In this document: positions 6,025 through 13,308 of the stretch, in pieces | Layout: every line of letters starts with the position of its first letter | Numbering within the stretch: the first letter of the stretch is position 1 | Assembly (NCBI GenBank): GCA_030631705.1 | Contig: DAOVKQ010000003.1 | Location: 1-14,800, forward strand | Source of the DNA: Candidatus Omnitrophota bacterium | Lineage (GTDB): Bacteria; Omnitrophota; Gorgyraeia; Duberdicusellales; 4484-171 | Length of the DNA: 14,800 bases | Direction: 5' to 3' | Position numbers and translations under genes: made by a program | Notes under the pieces: model-generated | The model's input: only the letters and a program-made list of their open reading frames with translations | Told to the model about the DNA's origin: nothing | Databases searched by the model: none

Positions 6025-7275
6025 ATGAATATTTACTTAGTGATTATTTTATCTGTTTTAGCCGGTGAGTATATTTTGAATATAGTCATTGATGGTTTGA
6101 ATCTGCGCTGCGCTTCGGATAGATTACCTAATGAGTTTAAAAACTACTATGACGATAAAAAGTACGCGGCTTCGCAAATGTATCTACGGGATCGCGCGCG
6201 CTTTTCTATGGCCGAGGATACGTTTTTTACTTCTGTTATTATCGCGTTTATTCTCATCGGGGGATTTAATTTAGTAGATGAGATGGCGCGCGGTTTTGGT
6301 TTCAGAGAGGTAGGCTCGGGATTGATTTTTGCCGCTATCCTTATGTTGGGATACAGAATTCTTTCCATTCCTTTTTCGGCATACAGCACTTTTGTTATTG
6401 AAGAAAAGTATGGATTTAACCGGACTACCATTAAAACCTTTATTTTTGATGTAATCAAAAGCATTGTGTTAACTTTTATTATCGGGGGCATCGCTTTTGG
6501 CGGGGTAATTTGGTTTTTTTATACGATTAAAACGTTCGCCTGGGTTTGGTGTTGGATTGGTGTAACTTTATTCGAGTTGTTTATTATGTTTATCGCGCCG
6601 GTATTGATTTTGCCCCTTTTTAATAAATTTGTACCTTTAGAACCGGCAGGCAAGGAGGGGGAGTTAAGAAGTTCTATCGAACAGTATGCTTCTGTGGAAA
6701 ACTTTAAAATGAAGGGCATTTTTAAAATGGATGCTTCAAAAAGGTCCTCTAAATCAAATGCTTTTTTTATAGGATTTGGCAATAACAGACGGATTGTGCT
6801 TTTTGATACGTTGATTATTAAACATACGGTTGATGAACTGATATCTGTTCTCGCTCACGAAATAGGCCATTATAAAAAAAAGCATATATTGAAAAGGCTG
6901 CTTATTTCGGTTATAACTACGGGAATTATGTTTTTCATACTTTCTTTTTTTATAAGCAATCGCGGATTATTCTCGGCATTTAAGATGGAGCAACTTTCAA
7001 TCTATGCCGGTTTGGTATTTTTTGGATTTCTTTATGCCCCAATAAATATGATTTTTTCTGTGTTTGGCAATATTGTTTCACGGCGGCATGAGTACGAAGC
7101 CGACCGTTACGCGGTATCGACACATAAAAAGCCCCAAGCTTTTATTTCCGCTTTAAAGAAACTGACTGTTGATAATTTATCAAACTTAACGCCTCACCGG
7201 TTCAAAGTTTTCTTGCAGTATAGCCATCCTCCGGTTCTTATGCGAATAGAGGCTATAAGAAAGATGCGTTTCTAA
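6025..7275 (+). CDS. M48 family membrane metallopeptidase, Ste24 / CAAX protease 1-like
   Basis: A zinc protease embedded in the inner membrane. Several hydrophobic segments are visible at roughly 3-20, 66-84, 98-115, 140-166, 172-197, 292-310 and 325-348. The zinc motif HEIGH is at residues 278-282, followed by basic YKKKH. The second half of the site, EYEAD, is at 356-360, supplying the glutamate ligand. The N-terminal block with VIEEKYGFNRTT (124-135) is typical of the Ste24 branch rather than HtpX. The length of 416 residues matches full-length Ste24-type proteins. Bacteria lack classical prenylated CAAX substrates, so a role in membrane protein quality control is the likelier guess. The SD GGGAG sits 5 bases before the ATG. 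The EF-G fusion gene follows after 54 bases with no visible promoter between, so the two are probably co-transcribed. Confidence 0.9.
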   Translation: MNIYLVIILSVLAGEYILNIVIDGLNLRCASDRLPNEFKNYYDDKKYAASQMYLRDRARFSMAEDTFFTSVIIAFILIGGFNLVDEMARGFGFREVGSGLIFAAILMLGYRILSIPFSAYSTFVIEEKYGFNRTTIKTFIFDVIKSIVLTFIIGGIAFGGVIWFFYTIKTFAWVWCWIGVTLFELFIMFIAPVLILPLFNKFVPLEPAGKEGELRSSIEQYASVENFKMKGIFKMDASKRSSKSNAFFIGFGNNRRIVLFDTLIIKHTVDELISVLAHEIGHYKKKHILKRLLISVITTGIMFFILSFFISNRGLFSAFKMEQLSIYAGLVFFGFLYAPINMIFSVFGNIVSRRHEYEADRYAVSTHKKPQAFISALKKLTVDNLSNLTPHRFKVFLQYSHPPVLMRIEAIRKMRF

Positions 7276-7329
7276 GTTTAAGGATTTTAGTCTTGTTTCA
7301 ATGATGGATTTTTGCCTTAAGGGGAGAAA

Positions 7330-10320
7330 ATGATTTTAGTTGCTCTAGGGATGGTAATCATAGGCGTGGCGGTTGTAGCGTATTCTTTTGTTGTTGCTGC
7401 TGGTGACAAAAAACTCGAAAATGAGCAAGTCAAAGAAGAACATATAGGTACTTTGAAACAGAGAGTAAGATCCCTAAAAGGAAAGAGGCATTTCTTACAG
7501 GGGGAGATCGATAAAGTCAGCGAGGATGCCTTAATAACGCAGAAGGAACTCCAGGATCAAAAGCAGCGCGCTTTAACTTTAGAGAAAGAACTGGCCAGGC
7601 GTGAAGATTGGGTTAATCATGAAGCCAGGAGGCTCGAAAAGATTGAGGAAGAACTGAAAGATTTGCGGGAAAAAGTTATGCAGAAAGATAAAGATCTGGA
7701 GAGAGAGTTTTCCAAAAATGTCGCTTTAACAAGAGAACTTCGTCAGGCCAGTGACCGGATTAACGAATTAGAAGCGGATAGCGAAGATAAAGATAAGGAG
7801 ATAGCCGTTTTTAAAGAAAAGATAGAAAAGTACTCTAAAGAGGTTGTGGAGTATGCCAAGAGTATTAATGAATTGAAACGTAAACTTCAAAACAGCGATT
7901 GGGTTGCTAAAGATGAATATAATGAGTTAAAAAAAGATTACGAAGCTTTAAGCCGGGAGATAGAAGAAAAGAAGAAATATTTACTTGCTAAAGATCAGGA
8001 AATAGCAGGGCTTAAAGAGCTTAATGATAGCATGCAGCTTCAGCTGAAGAATAAAAGTGAAGCTGTTTTAGAACAAGAGGGTTTGTCTGAAGAGAGTGCT
8101 TCTGCTGTTGGTAGTGAGCCTGAAGAAATTCTATCCCAAGAAAATACTTCTATTGAGGTAGTTCCAGAACAAGGTGAAGATAAACAATGGCCTGAGGTTA
8201 AGGAAGAGGTATCACAACCTGTAAAGGAAGAGGTATCGCTTGATCTTAGCAAGGTAAGAAATATAGGGATTATCGCGCATATTGATGCCGGTAAAACAAC
8301 TTTAACTGAGCGGGTTCTTTTTTATACCGGAAAGTCTCACAAGATAGGCGAAGTTCACGACGGTCAAGCTCAGATGGATTGGATGAAGCAGGAGCAGGAA
8401 AGAGGAATTACCATTACTTCGGCAGCAACGACCTGTTTCTGGAATGATACCAAGATTAATATTGTTGATACGCCCGGGCACGTCGATTTTACCGCGGAAG
8501 TAGAAAGGTCATTAAGAATCCTGGATGGGGCAGTGGTGGTTTTTTGTGCCGTAGGAGGTGTAGAGGCGCAGTCGGAAACAGTATGGCGCCAGTCAGAGAA
8601 ATATAATGTGCCTAAAATAGCGTTTATAAATAAGATGGACCGTATGGGTGCCAATTTTTTTCAGGTTTTGAAAGATATCGAAAATAATCTTCAGGCAAAT
8701 GCCGTACCTATAGAGATTCCTATAGGGGCTGAGAATGATTTCCGGGGAGTAATTGATTTGATTGAGATGAAGGCGTATATCTATGATGAAAAAACATTGG
8801 GAAAAGATTTTTCCGTAGAAGATATACCTGATGATTGTAGTGAAATGGCAGGTATTTACCGGCATAGTATGCTTGAAAAAGTCAGCGCCGTAGATGAATC
8901 TCTTATGGAGAAATACCTGAATAATGAGAGTTCAATATCGGCGGATGAGTTAAAAAGCGCTATCCGTAAAGGAACAGTTGCCAATAAGTTTATTCCCGTG
9001 TTATGCGGGTCAGCGCTTAAAAATAAAGGCGTGCAGAAACTGCTTGATACAATAACGGAGTATCTTCCGTCGCCTGTAGATTTACCTTATATAGAGGGCA
9101 ATAAGGCGGATGATTCCAAAGAAATCGTAAAAGTAGCGTCTTCGGTTAATGAACCGTTCGCGGCATTAGCTTTTAAGGTTCAGATAGATCCCCACGTAGG
9201 CAAGCTTGTGTATTTCAGAGTATATTCAGGAATGCTTTCGGCCGGTTCATATGTGTTAAATGCTACCAAGGGAAAGAAGGAAAGGATAAGTAGAATTCTG
9301 CAGATGCACGCTAATCAGAAAGAGAATATAAGAACCATTTATGCCGGTGACATCGGGGCCGCGGTCGGATTAACTAATACAGTGACCGGAGACAGTATTT
9401 GTGACCCCAGCCGTCCGGTTATCCTTGAATCAATAGAGTTTCCTGTTCCTGTAGTCTCAATAAGTATTAGCCCGCGGAGCCGGCAGGATCAGGATAAGCT
9501 TAATAAGGCAATTATGAAGCTGCTTGAGGAGGATCCCACGTTTTCGGTGTCAACGAACGAAGAAACCAGGGAAATTATTCTTTCCGGTATGGGCGAATTG
9601 CACCTTGAGATAATTGTTGACAGGTTAAAACATGAGTTTAAAGTTGATGCCGAAATCAGCCAGCCCAAAGTGGCCTATAAAGAAGCAATAAAGGAAAGCG
9701 CGGAAGCCGAGTATAAACACGTTAAGCAGACCGGCGGCCGCGGCCAATACGGTCATGTCATTATGGAAATTGCTCCCGCATCGCGGGGACAAGGTCTTAT
9801 TTTTGAAAATAAGATTAAAGGAGGAGCTATTCCCGGAAGCTATATACCGGCTATAGAGAAAGGTATTATTGATATTATGAATAGGGGGGTGTATGCCGGT
9901 TATCCTATAGTAGATGTTAGGGTGACTCTTTTGGACGGTTCTTTTCATGAAGTAGATTCTTCAGAACTCGCGTTTAAAACGGCTGCTATCGGTTGTTTCA
10001 AGGAGATGTTTTCCAAGGCAAATCCTACCTTTCTTGAACCTTGTATGTCTATTGAAGTATTGGTTCCCGAAGGGTACGTCAGCAGCCTTGTCGGTAATAT
10101 ATGTTCCCGGCGGGGGAAAATCTTGAACATTGAGGATAAAGGCAATCAGAAAATCATTTACGCGGAAGCTCCTCTTTCCGAAATGTTCGGTTATTCTCAA
10201 GCCTTCCGTTCTTTAAGCAGCGGCCGGGCCACTTTTTCTATGTCCTTTGTGCGTTATGAAGAAGTGCCTTCAGAAATAGCTGAGAAAATAATCGAAGAAA
10301 AGAAAAAAGAGAAAAAATAG
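7330..10320 (+). CDS. Membrane-anchored coiled-coil / elongation factor G fusion
   Basis: One uninterrupted frame of 996 codons. Residues 2-24 are a single hydrophobic segment, then basic and acidic residues, predicting a cytoplasmic C-terminus. Residues about 25-245 are a long Glu/Lys/Leu coiled coil. Residues 246-304 are an acidic linker with a VKEEVS duplication. From about 305 to 996 (692 residues) comes a complete EF-G. Its G motifs are AHIDAGKT (316-323), RGITIT (358-363), DTPGH (380-384), NKMD (434-437) and GSA (560-562). The domain III MGELHLE motif, domain IV with [10 protein letters not shown], and the tip loop [11 protein letters not shown] with His873 (E. coli His583) follow, then a full domain V. 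All catalytic parts look intact. An SD (AAGGGGAG, 7319-7326) precedes the first ATG. No ATG, GTG or TTG lies in frame near the EF-G start; the nearest in-frame Met is about residue 235. The gene is not in a str operon. Tethering of the GTPase to the membrane is inferred. Confidence 0.9.
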   Translation: MILVALGMVIIGVAVVAYSFVVAAGDKKLENEQVKEEHIGTLKQRVRSLKGKRHFLQGEIDKVSEDALITQKELQDQKQRALTLEKELARREDWVNHEARRLEKIEEELKDLREKVMQKDKDLEREFSKNVALTRELRQASDRINELEADSEDKDKEIAVFKEKIEKYSKEVVEYAKSINELKRKLQNSDWVAKDEYNELKKDYEALSREIEEKKKYLLAKDQEIAGLKELNDSMQLQLKNKSEAVLEQEGLSEESASAVGSEPEEILSQENTSIEVVPEQGEDKQWPEVKEEVSQPVKEEVSLDLSKVRNIGIIAHIDAGKTTLTERVLFYTGKSHKIGEVHDGQAQMDWMKQEQERGITITSAATTCFWNDTKINIVDTPGHVDFTAEVERSLRILDGAVVVFCAVGGVEAQSETVWRQSEKYNVPKIAFINKMDRMGANFFQVLKDIENNLQANAVPIEIPIGAENDFRGVIDLIEMKAYIYDEKTLGKDFSVEDIPDDCSEMAGIYRHSMLEKVSAVDESLMEKYLNNESSISADELKSAIRKGTVANKFIPVLCGSALKNKGVQKLLDTITEYLPSPVDLPYIEGNKADDSKEIVKVASSVNEPFAALAFKVQIDPHVGKLVYFRVYSGMLSAGSYVLNATKGKKERISRILQMHANQKENIRTIYAGDIGAAVGLTNTVTGDSICDPSRPVILESIEFPVPVVSISISPRSRQDQDKLNKAIMKLLEEDPTFSVSTNEETREIILSGMGELHLEIIVDRLKHEFKVDAEISQPKVAYKEAIKESAEAEYKHVKQTGGRGQYGHVIMEIAPASRGQGLIFENKIKGGAIPGSYIPAIEKGIIDIMNRGVYAGYPIVDVRVTLLDGSFHEVDSSELAFKTAAIGCFKEMFSKANPTFLEPCMSIEVLVPEGYVSSLVGNICSRRGKILNIEDKGNQKIIYAEAPLSEMFGYSQAFRSLSSGRATFSMSFVRYEEVPSEIAEKIIEEKKKEKK

Positions 10321-10352
10321 TATATAGGCGTTGTTGCGAAATGTCCTACAGG

Positions 10353-10402
10353 TGTCATTCCCGCCCCCGCTTTCGCGAGGGTAAACTCCAGCGGGAATGA
10401 CA
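10353..10402. repeat. Second dRS3-like inverted repeat, with inner hairpin
   Basis: TGTCATTCCCGC (10353-10364) and GCGGGAATGACA (10391-10402) are perfect 12-bp inverted arms. The 26-base interior includes CGC-TTTC-GCG flanked by CCC and GGG, allowing an inner hairpin. The same outer 12-mer occurs in the repeat at 5899-5938. It fills the gap after the EF-G fusion stop and ends 15 bases before the -35 of the cyclophilin promoter. It may slow or block read-through, but no T-run follows. Confidence 0.8.
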
Positions 10403-10417
10403 GTACGGTATTTTCTA

Positions 10418-10446
10418 TTGCAAATTATCCCGGTGATATATATAAT
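10418..10446 (+). promoter_or_regulatory. Strong sigma-70-type promoter for cyclophilin
   Basis: TTGCAA (10418-10423) and a perfect TATAAT (10441-10446) have the ideal 17-base spacer. The predicted start is near 10453, only two or three bases before the first ATG of the cyclophilin frame at 10456. The long form would therefore be read from an almost leaderless message. Confidence 0.7.
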
Positions 10447-10455
10447 AAGCGTAGT

Positions 10456-11004
10456 ATGAGAAAGTTTTTGATTGTATTATTACCGGTACTATTATTTCTT
10501 AGCAACAGCTATGGGGAGGTGAGCGTTATGAAAGAAAGCATAGTAGTTTTAGAAACGAATAAAGGCATTATCGAAATCGAATTATTTACTGATATAGCCC
10601 CTAAGGCCTGTGAGAATTTCCTGAAGTTGGTTGAGAAAGGTTATTATGACGGGGTAATATTTCATAGAGTAATAAAGGGTTTTATGGTCCAGGGTGGAGA
10701 CCCTACAGGTACAGGAAGAGGGGGGAGCTCTGTATGGGGTAAACCGTTTGAAGATGAAGTATCCTCTGATGTTAAGTTTGATAAGCCCGGCTTGCTCGCT
10801 ATGGCAAACGCGGGGCCTAATACTAACGGCAGCCAGTTTTTCATTACAACATCAAGCCCTTCCTGGCTTAATATGAAACATACAATTTTCGGCAAAGTAA
10901 TTCTAGGATATGATATAGTTCAGGAAATAGAGGGTGTAGGCGTTGATTCCGGCAATAAGCCGGTCATAGAGCAGAAAATTATAAAGGCTTATATTAAGGA
11001 ATAG
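10456..11004 (+). CDS. Cyclophilin-type peptidyl-prolyl cis-trans isomerase with signal peptide
   Basis: Catalyses cis-trans isomerisation of X-Pro bonds during folding. The cyclophilin core is complete: FHRVIKGFMVQGGDPTGTG (69-87) with Arg71, NGSQFFIT (124-131) with Gln127 and Phe129, and WLNMKHTIFG with Trp137 and His142. The length of the core, about 155 residues, is that of small bacterial PpiA/PpiB enzymes. Residues 1-20 (MRK then a hydrophobic run ending SNSYG) read as a cleavable signal peptide without a lipobox, so the full product should be periplasmic. A second start, Met25 at 10528, has a perfect SD and would give a cytoplasmic enzyme beginning MKESIVVLE. Either start could be the main one. 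The gene has its own promoter and stands apart from the Nudix gene by 66 bases. Confidence 0.92.
   Translation: MRKFLIVLLPVLLFLSNSYGEVSVMKESIVVLETNKGIIEIELFTDIAPKACENFLKLVEKGYYDGVIFHRVIKGFMVQGGDPTGTGRGGSSVWGKPFEDEVSSDVKFDKPGLLAMANAGPNTNGSQFFITTSSPSWLNMKHTIFGKVILGYDIVQEIEGVGVDSGNKPVIEQKIIKAYIKE
10513..10530 (+). promoter_or_regulatory. Internal Shine-Dalgarno and second start in the cyclophilin gene
   Basis: GGGGAGGTGA (10513-10522) contains the complete GGAGGTGA complement of the 16S rRNA tail. An in-frame ATG follows at 10528-10530, 8 bases after GGAGG. It lies just after the codons for the predicted signal peptide, so starting here would drop exactly the export signal. Confidence 0.6.
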
Positions 11005-11070
11005 CAGTTTCTATTCGCGAATATCTTCCAGCCGTAATCTTTTATCACAGTTATTTTTCATAAAAACAGC

Positions 11071-11577
11071 ATGAACAGCGGAAAAAGATATAAAGGAAAA
11101 GTGTTTAACGTTTCTACGCGGAAAGTTAAATTACCTAACGGCTGCCTTGTTAATCTGGAGATCGTAGAACATCCCGGAGCGGCTTTAGTTATCCCCTTTT
11201 TAAATAAAGATAACGTAATGATTTTAAAACAGTTCAGACCGGTTATAAATTCTTATATATATGAGCTTCCGGCAGGAACTATAGAGAAAGGAGAAACCCC
11301 CTTATCATGCGCTAAGCGTGAAATTATAGAAGAAATAGGGTATTCGGCTTCGCGGTTCACTAAATTAGGGGAGATTTTTCCTGTTCCGGGATATTCAACG
11401 GAAAAGATTATTATATTTAAAGCAGAGAATCTGAAGGAAAAAAAAGTATCGCCCGAGGCTGAAGAAATTATTCATGCCTTTACGGCCGCGAAAGCGGATA
11501 TAAGGAGTTTGTTTAAGAAAAGAAAGATAGTTGACGCTAAAACAATAAGCGCGTTTGCTATGTGCGGATGGTTATAA
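11071..11577 (+). CDS. Nudix hydrolase, ADP-ribose pyrophosphatase-like
   Basis: Hydrolyses nucleoside diphosphate derivatives. The full Nudix box (G-x5-E-x7-R-E-U-x-E-E-x-G-U) is at residues 69-91: it opens with GTIEKGE, and REIIEEIGY supplies the metal-binding glutamates. ELPAGTIEKGE before it, KQFRPVINSYIYELP (53-67) and PVPGYSTEKIIIF (104-116) match the ADP-ribose pyrophosphatase (NudF-like) branch, where a proline about 15 residues past the box is typical. At 168 residues it is slightly short for the family. No SD precedes the ATG and no good promoter is visible in the 66-base gap, so read-through from the cyclophilin promoter is possible. Cytoplasmic; probable role in clearing ADP-ribose from NAD turnover. 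Confidence 0.85.
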   Translation: MNSGKRYKGKVFNVSTRKVKLPNGCLVNLEIVEHPGAALVIPFLNKDNVMILKQFRPVINSYIYELPAGTIEKGETPLSCAKREIIEEIGYSASRFTKLGEIFPVPGYSTEKIIIFKAENLKEKKVSPEAEEIIHAFTAAKADIRSLFKKRKIVDAKTISAFAMCGWL

Positions 11578-11602
11578 GGGGATATTTTGACTGATAAAGA
11601 AA

Positions 11603-11631
11603 TTGACAAGCAACAGATTAAATAGTAAAAT
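11603..11631 (+). promoter_or_regulatory. Near-consensus promoter for PilZ gene, predicting a leaderless mRNA
   Basis: A perfect -35 TTGACA (11603-11608), 17-base spacer and TAAAAT (11626-11631, 5/6) form the best promoter in the window. The start would fall at about 11637-11639, directly at the ATG at 11640. No SD could then exist on the message. Confidence 0.75.
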
Positions 11632-11639
11632 CTAAATGA

Positions 11640-12002
11640 ATGAAAGAACGTCGCGGATATATAAGGGTAAATGAGGCTTTCAATATAAACTATCAGGTGA
11701 TAAGTCCTCCTGACGGAGGTGGTATCTCCGGCACTACCAATGTAAGTAAAGGGGGTATATCTTTTCCGACTGACCGTTTGCTGGTTCCGGGGATAATCCT
11801 TAAATTGAAAATCGATTTGTTAAAGGGAGGCGAACCTATAGATGCTACCGGTGAAGTTGTCTGGGTTAAAGAGACAGACGGTGAGAAATTTCCCTATATG
11901 ATAGGTATAAGATTTGTAAGGATTGAGTTACACAACCAGGACCGAATATTCCATCTCATAAATAAAAAAGCACAAGAAAACGAATCCCCGGATGTTAAGT
12001 GA
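11640..12002 (+). CDS. PilZ domain protein, probable c-di-GMP receptor
   Basis: A stand-alone PilZ domain of 120 residues. The two c-di-GMP-binding motifs are intact: RxxxR as R5-GYI-R9 at the N-terminus, and NxSxxG as N34-V-S36-K-G-G39. The following beta strands (GGISFPTD, LKLKIDLL, ATGEVVWVKE, YMIGIRFVRI) and the C-terminal helix QDRIFHLINKK complete the fold. No other domain is attached, so it probably acts by binding a partner that the window does not reveal. The product should be cytoplasmic. The start is fixed by RxxxR lying at the very N-terminus and by the promoter upstream. A second ATG at 11636 is out of frame. Confidence 0.9.
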   Translation: MKERRGYIRVNEAFNINYQVISPPDGGGISGTTNVSKGGISFPTDRLLVPGIILKLKIDLLKGGEPIDATGEVVWVKETDGEKFPYMIGIRFVRIELHNQDRIFHLINKKAQENESPDVK

Positions 12003-12028
12003 ATAAATGATATGAAATCCTTATTACT

Positions 12029-12048
12029 CCCCGTGGTAAGCCACGGGG
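12029..12048. repeat. 8-bp perfect GC-rich hairpin, first part of composite repeat
   Basis: CCCCGTGG (12029-12036) and CCACGGGG (12041-12048) pair perfectly around TAAG, 27 bases after the PilZ stop. The stem is strong but followed by TATCCAG rather than a T-run, so it is only a weak terminator candidate. It adjoins the larger palindromic block that begins at 12061. Confidence 0.75.
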
Positions 12049-12060
12049 TATCCAGTTCAT

Positions 12061-12179
12061 TTCTCCGAAGCCGAACCTGAATATATCCGCCTTCGTCCGC
12101 AAAGACGGACTTCGGCGGGATTATTCTCCGTGCCTTCATCCCTGCGGCAAGCCACAGGGTGTTCGGCGAAGGAGAATAA
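12061..12179. repeat. Composite palindromic repeat with nested hairpins
   Basis: TTATTCTCC (12121-12129) and GGAGAATAA (12171-12179) are a perfect 9-bp inverted pair enclosing CCCTGCGGC-AA-GCCACAGGG (12140-12159), a hairpin with one C/A mismatch. To the left, CCGCC-TTC-GTCCG (12087-12099) pairs with CGGAC-TTC-GGCGG (12106-12118) around CAAAGA, leaving a symmetric TTC/TTC internal loop. TTCTCC at 12061-12066 with CCGAAC at 12071-12076 offers a second partner for the right-hand GTTCGG and GGAGAA. This and the hairpin at 12029 fill much of the 372-base gene-free stretch 12003-12374. The remainder, 12180-12349, shows nothing I can name. Confidence 0.7.
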
Positions 12180-12349
12180 AATCTTTTGCTTTTCTTCTGA
12201 TAAACCCTTCCCGAGTTTCAATAAAGCCTGAAAAATGTAGGTTTTTTCAAACAACCTAAATGAGAAAGAACCATATTATCTGTTGTAGGGGTGTCAATAA
12301 TATTGTAAAATAATTTTGTACATTATATTCGTTTTTAGAGCCATAATGG

Positions 12350-12369
12350 TATAAAAACAGAGGGGGGAT
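12350..12369 (+). promoter_or_regulatory. Extended -10 element and SD for the MoxR operon
   Basis: TGG followed by TATAAA (12350-12355) resembles an extended -10; no good -35 is visible at the right distance. The SD AGGGGGG (12361-12367) lies 7 bases before the ATG at 12375. If this -10 is used, transcription would begin at about the SD itself, so another start further upstream in the AT-rich 12300-12340 region is also possible. Confidence 0.4.
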
Positions 12370-12374
12370 TAATT

Positions 12375-13307
12375 ATGGGGAATTATGTTGAAAAACTTAA
12401 TATCTTGGCAGATAACATTGAAAAAGTTATCGTGGGAAAGCTCGAAACTGTCAAGCTGTTGATTACAGGACTCCTTACTAACGGTCATATTTTAATAGAA
12501 GACGTTCCCGGTACGGGTAAAACCATGCTTTCATTGGCGGTCGCGAAATCTATCGGCGGGGAATTTAAAAGGATACAGTTTACTCCCGACTTGCTTCCGT
12601 CAGACGTTACCGGCAGTATAATATATAATCCAAAGACGGGAGAGTTTGATTTTAGGAAAGGCCCGGTTTTTACCAATATTCTTTTAGCCGATGAAATTAA
12701 CAGGACTACACCGCGCACACAATCAAGCTTATTGGAGTGTATGCAGGAATACAACGTTACATTAGACGGCCATAGTTTTTCGTTATCTAAGCCTTTTATG
12801 GTTATCGCGACTCAAAATCCAATCGAATTTCAGGGAACATATTCTTTGCCTGAGGCGCAAATCGACAGATTTTTGATGAAAGTAAACATGGGGTATTTAT
12901 CGGTTGAAGAAGAAAAAAATGTTGTAAGCGGCCAGCGCTATTCCCATCCCATTGATTCTTTAAGCTCAGTTTTAACTTTGGAAGAAGTAGTAAATCTGCA
13001 GGAAGAGGTAAAGAAGGTCGAGCTTTCGGAAAAAATAGTAGATTATATTGTAAGATTAGTTTCTGCTACCAGAAAAAGAGAAGATGTAAAACTCGGCGCT
13101 TCTCCTCGCGCTTCAATCGCCCTTATGAATTCCGCGCGGGCGTGGGCATTGTTGTCCTGCAGGGATTATGTAATACCCGATGACGTGCATAAGCTTGTTT
13201 TTTGGGTTTTAAGGCACAGGATAATTGTCGGTCCAAAAGCTTTTATGTCCGGAGTCACCTCTGAAAACGTAGTGGCAGATCTACTCAAAAAAATTCCCAT
13301 TGCCTAA
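12375..13307 (+). CDS. MoxR-family AAA+ ATPase
   Basis: A cytoplasmic chaperone-like ATPase of the MoxR group. Walker A is PGTGKT (45-50), Walker B is ILLADEINR (102-110), and sensor 1 is in IATQNP (144-149). The QGTYSLPEAQIDRF stretch (153-166) and the C-terminal lid with LGASPRAS complete the pattern. The length of 310 residues is typical. MoxR proteins are thought to help mature or activate partner proteins, often ones with von Willebrand A-like folds; the DUF58 protein encoded next is the usual partner. The DUF58 ATG comes one base after this stop, so the genes are translationally coupled. A strong SD precedes the ATG. Confidence 0.95.
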   Translation: MGNYVEKLNILADNIEKVIVGKLETVKLLITGLLTNGHILIEDVPGTGKTMLSLAVAKSIGGEFKRIQFTPDLLPSDVTGSIIYNPKTGEFDFRKGPVFTNILLADEINRTTPRTQSSLLECMQEYNVTLDGHSFSLSKPFMVIATQNPIEFQGTYSLPEAQIDRFLMKVNMGYLSVEEEKNVVSGQRYSHPIDSLSSVLTLEEVVNLQEEVKKVELSEKIVDYIVRLVSATRKREDVKLGASPRASIALMNSARAWALLSCRDYVIPDDVHKLVFWVLRHRIIVGPKAFMSGVTSENVVADLLKKIPIA

Positions 13308-13308
13308 A

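Noticed and set aside
7330..10320. Two separate genes, a coiled-coil protein and an independent EF-G
   Set aside because: No stop occurs between them, and no ATG, GTG or TTG in frame lies near the EF-G start, so a single fused product is the simpler reading.
11012..11023. Perfect 12-base palindrome TATTCGCGAATA upstream of the Nudix gene
   Set aside because: A palindrome of this length is expected a few times by chance in 15 kb, and no promoter nearby makes it a credible operator.
12057..12254. 65-residue minus-strand frame in the gene-free stretch
   Set aside because: It runs through the palindromic hairpins, has no SD and no recognisable product.
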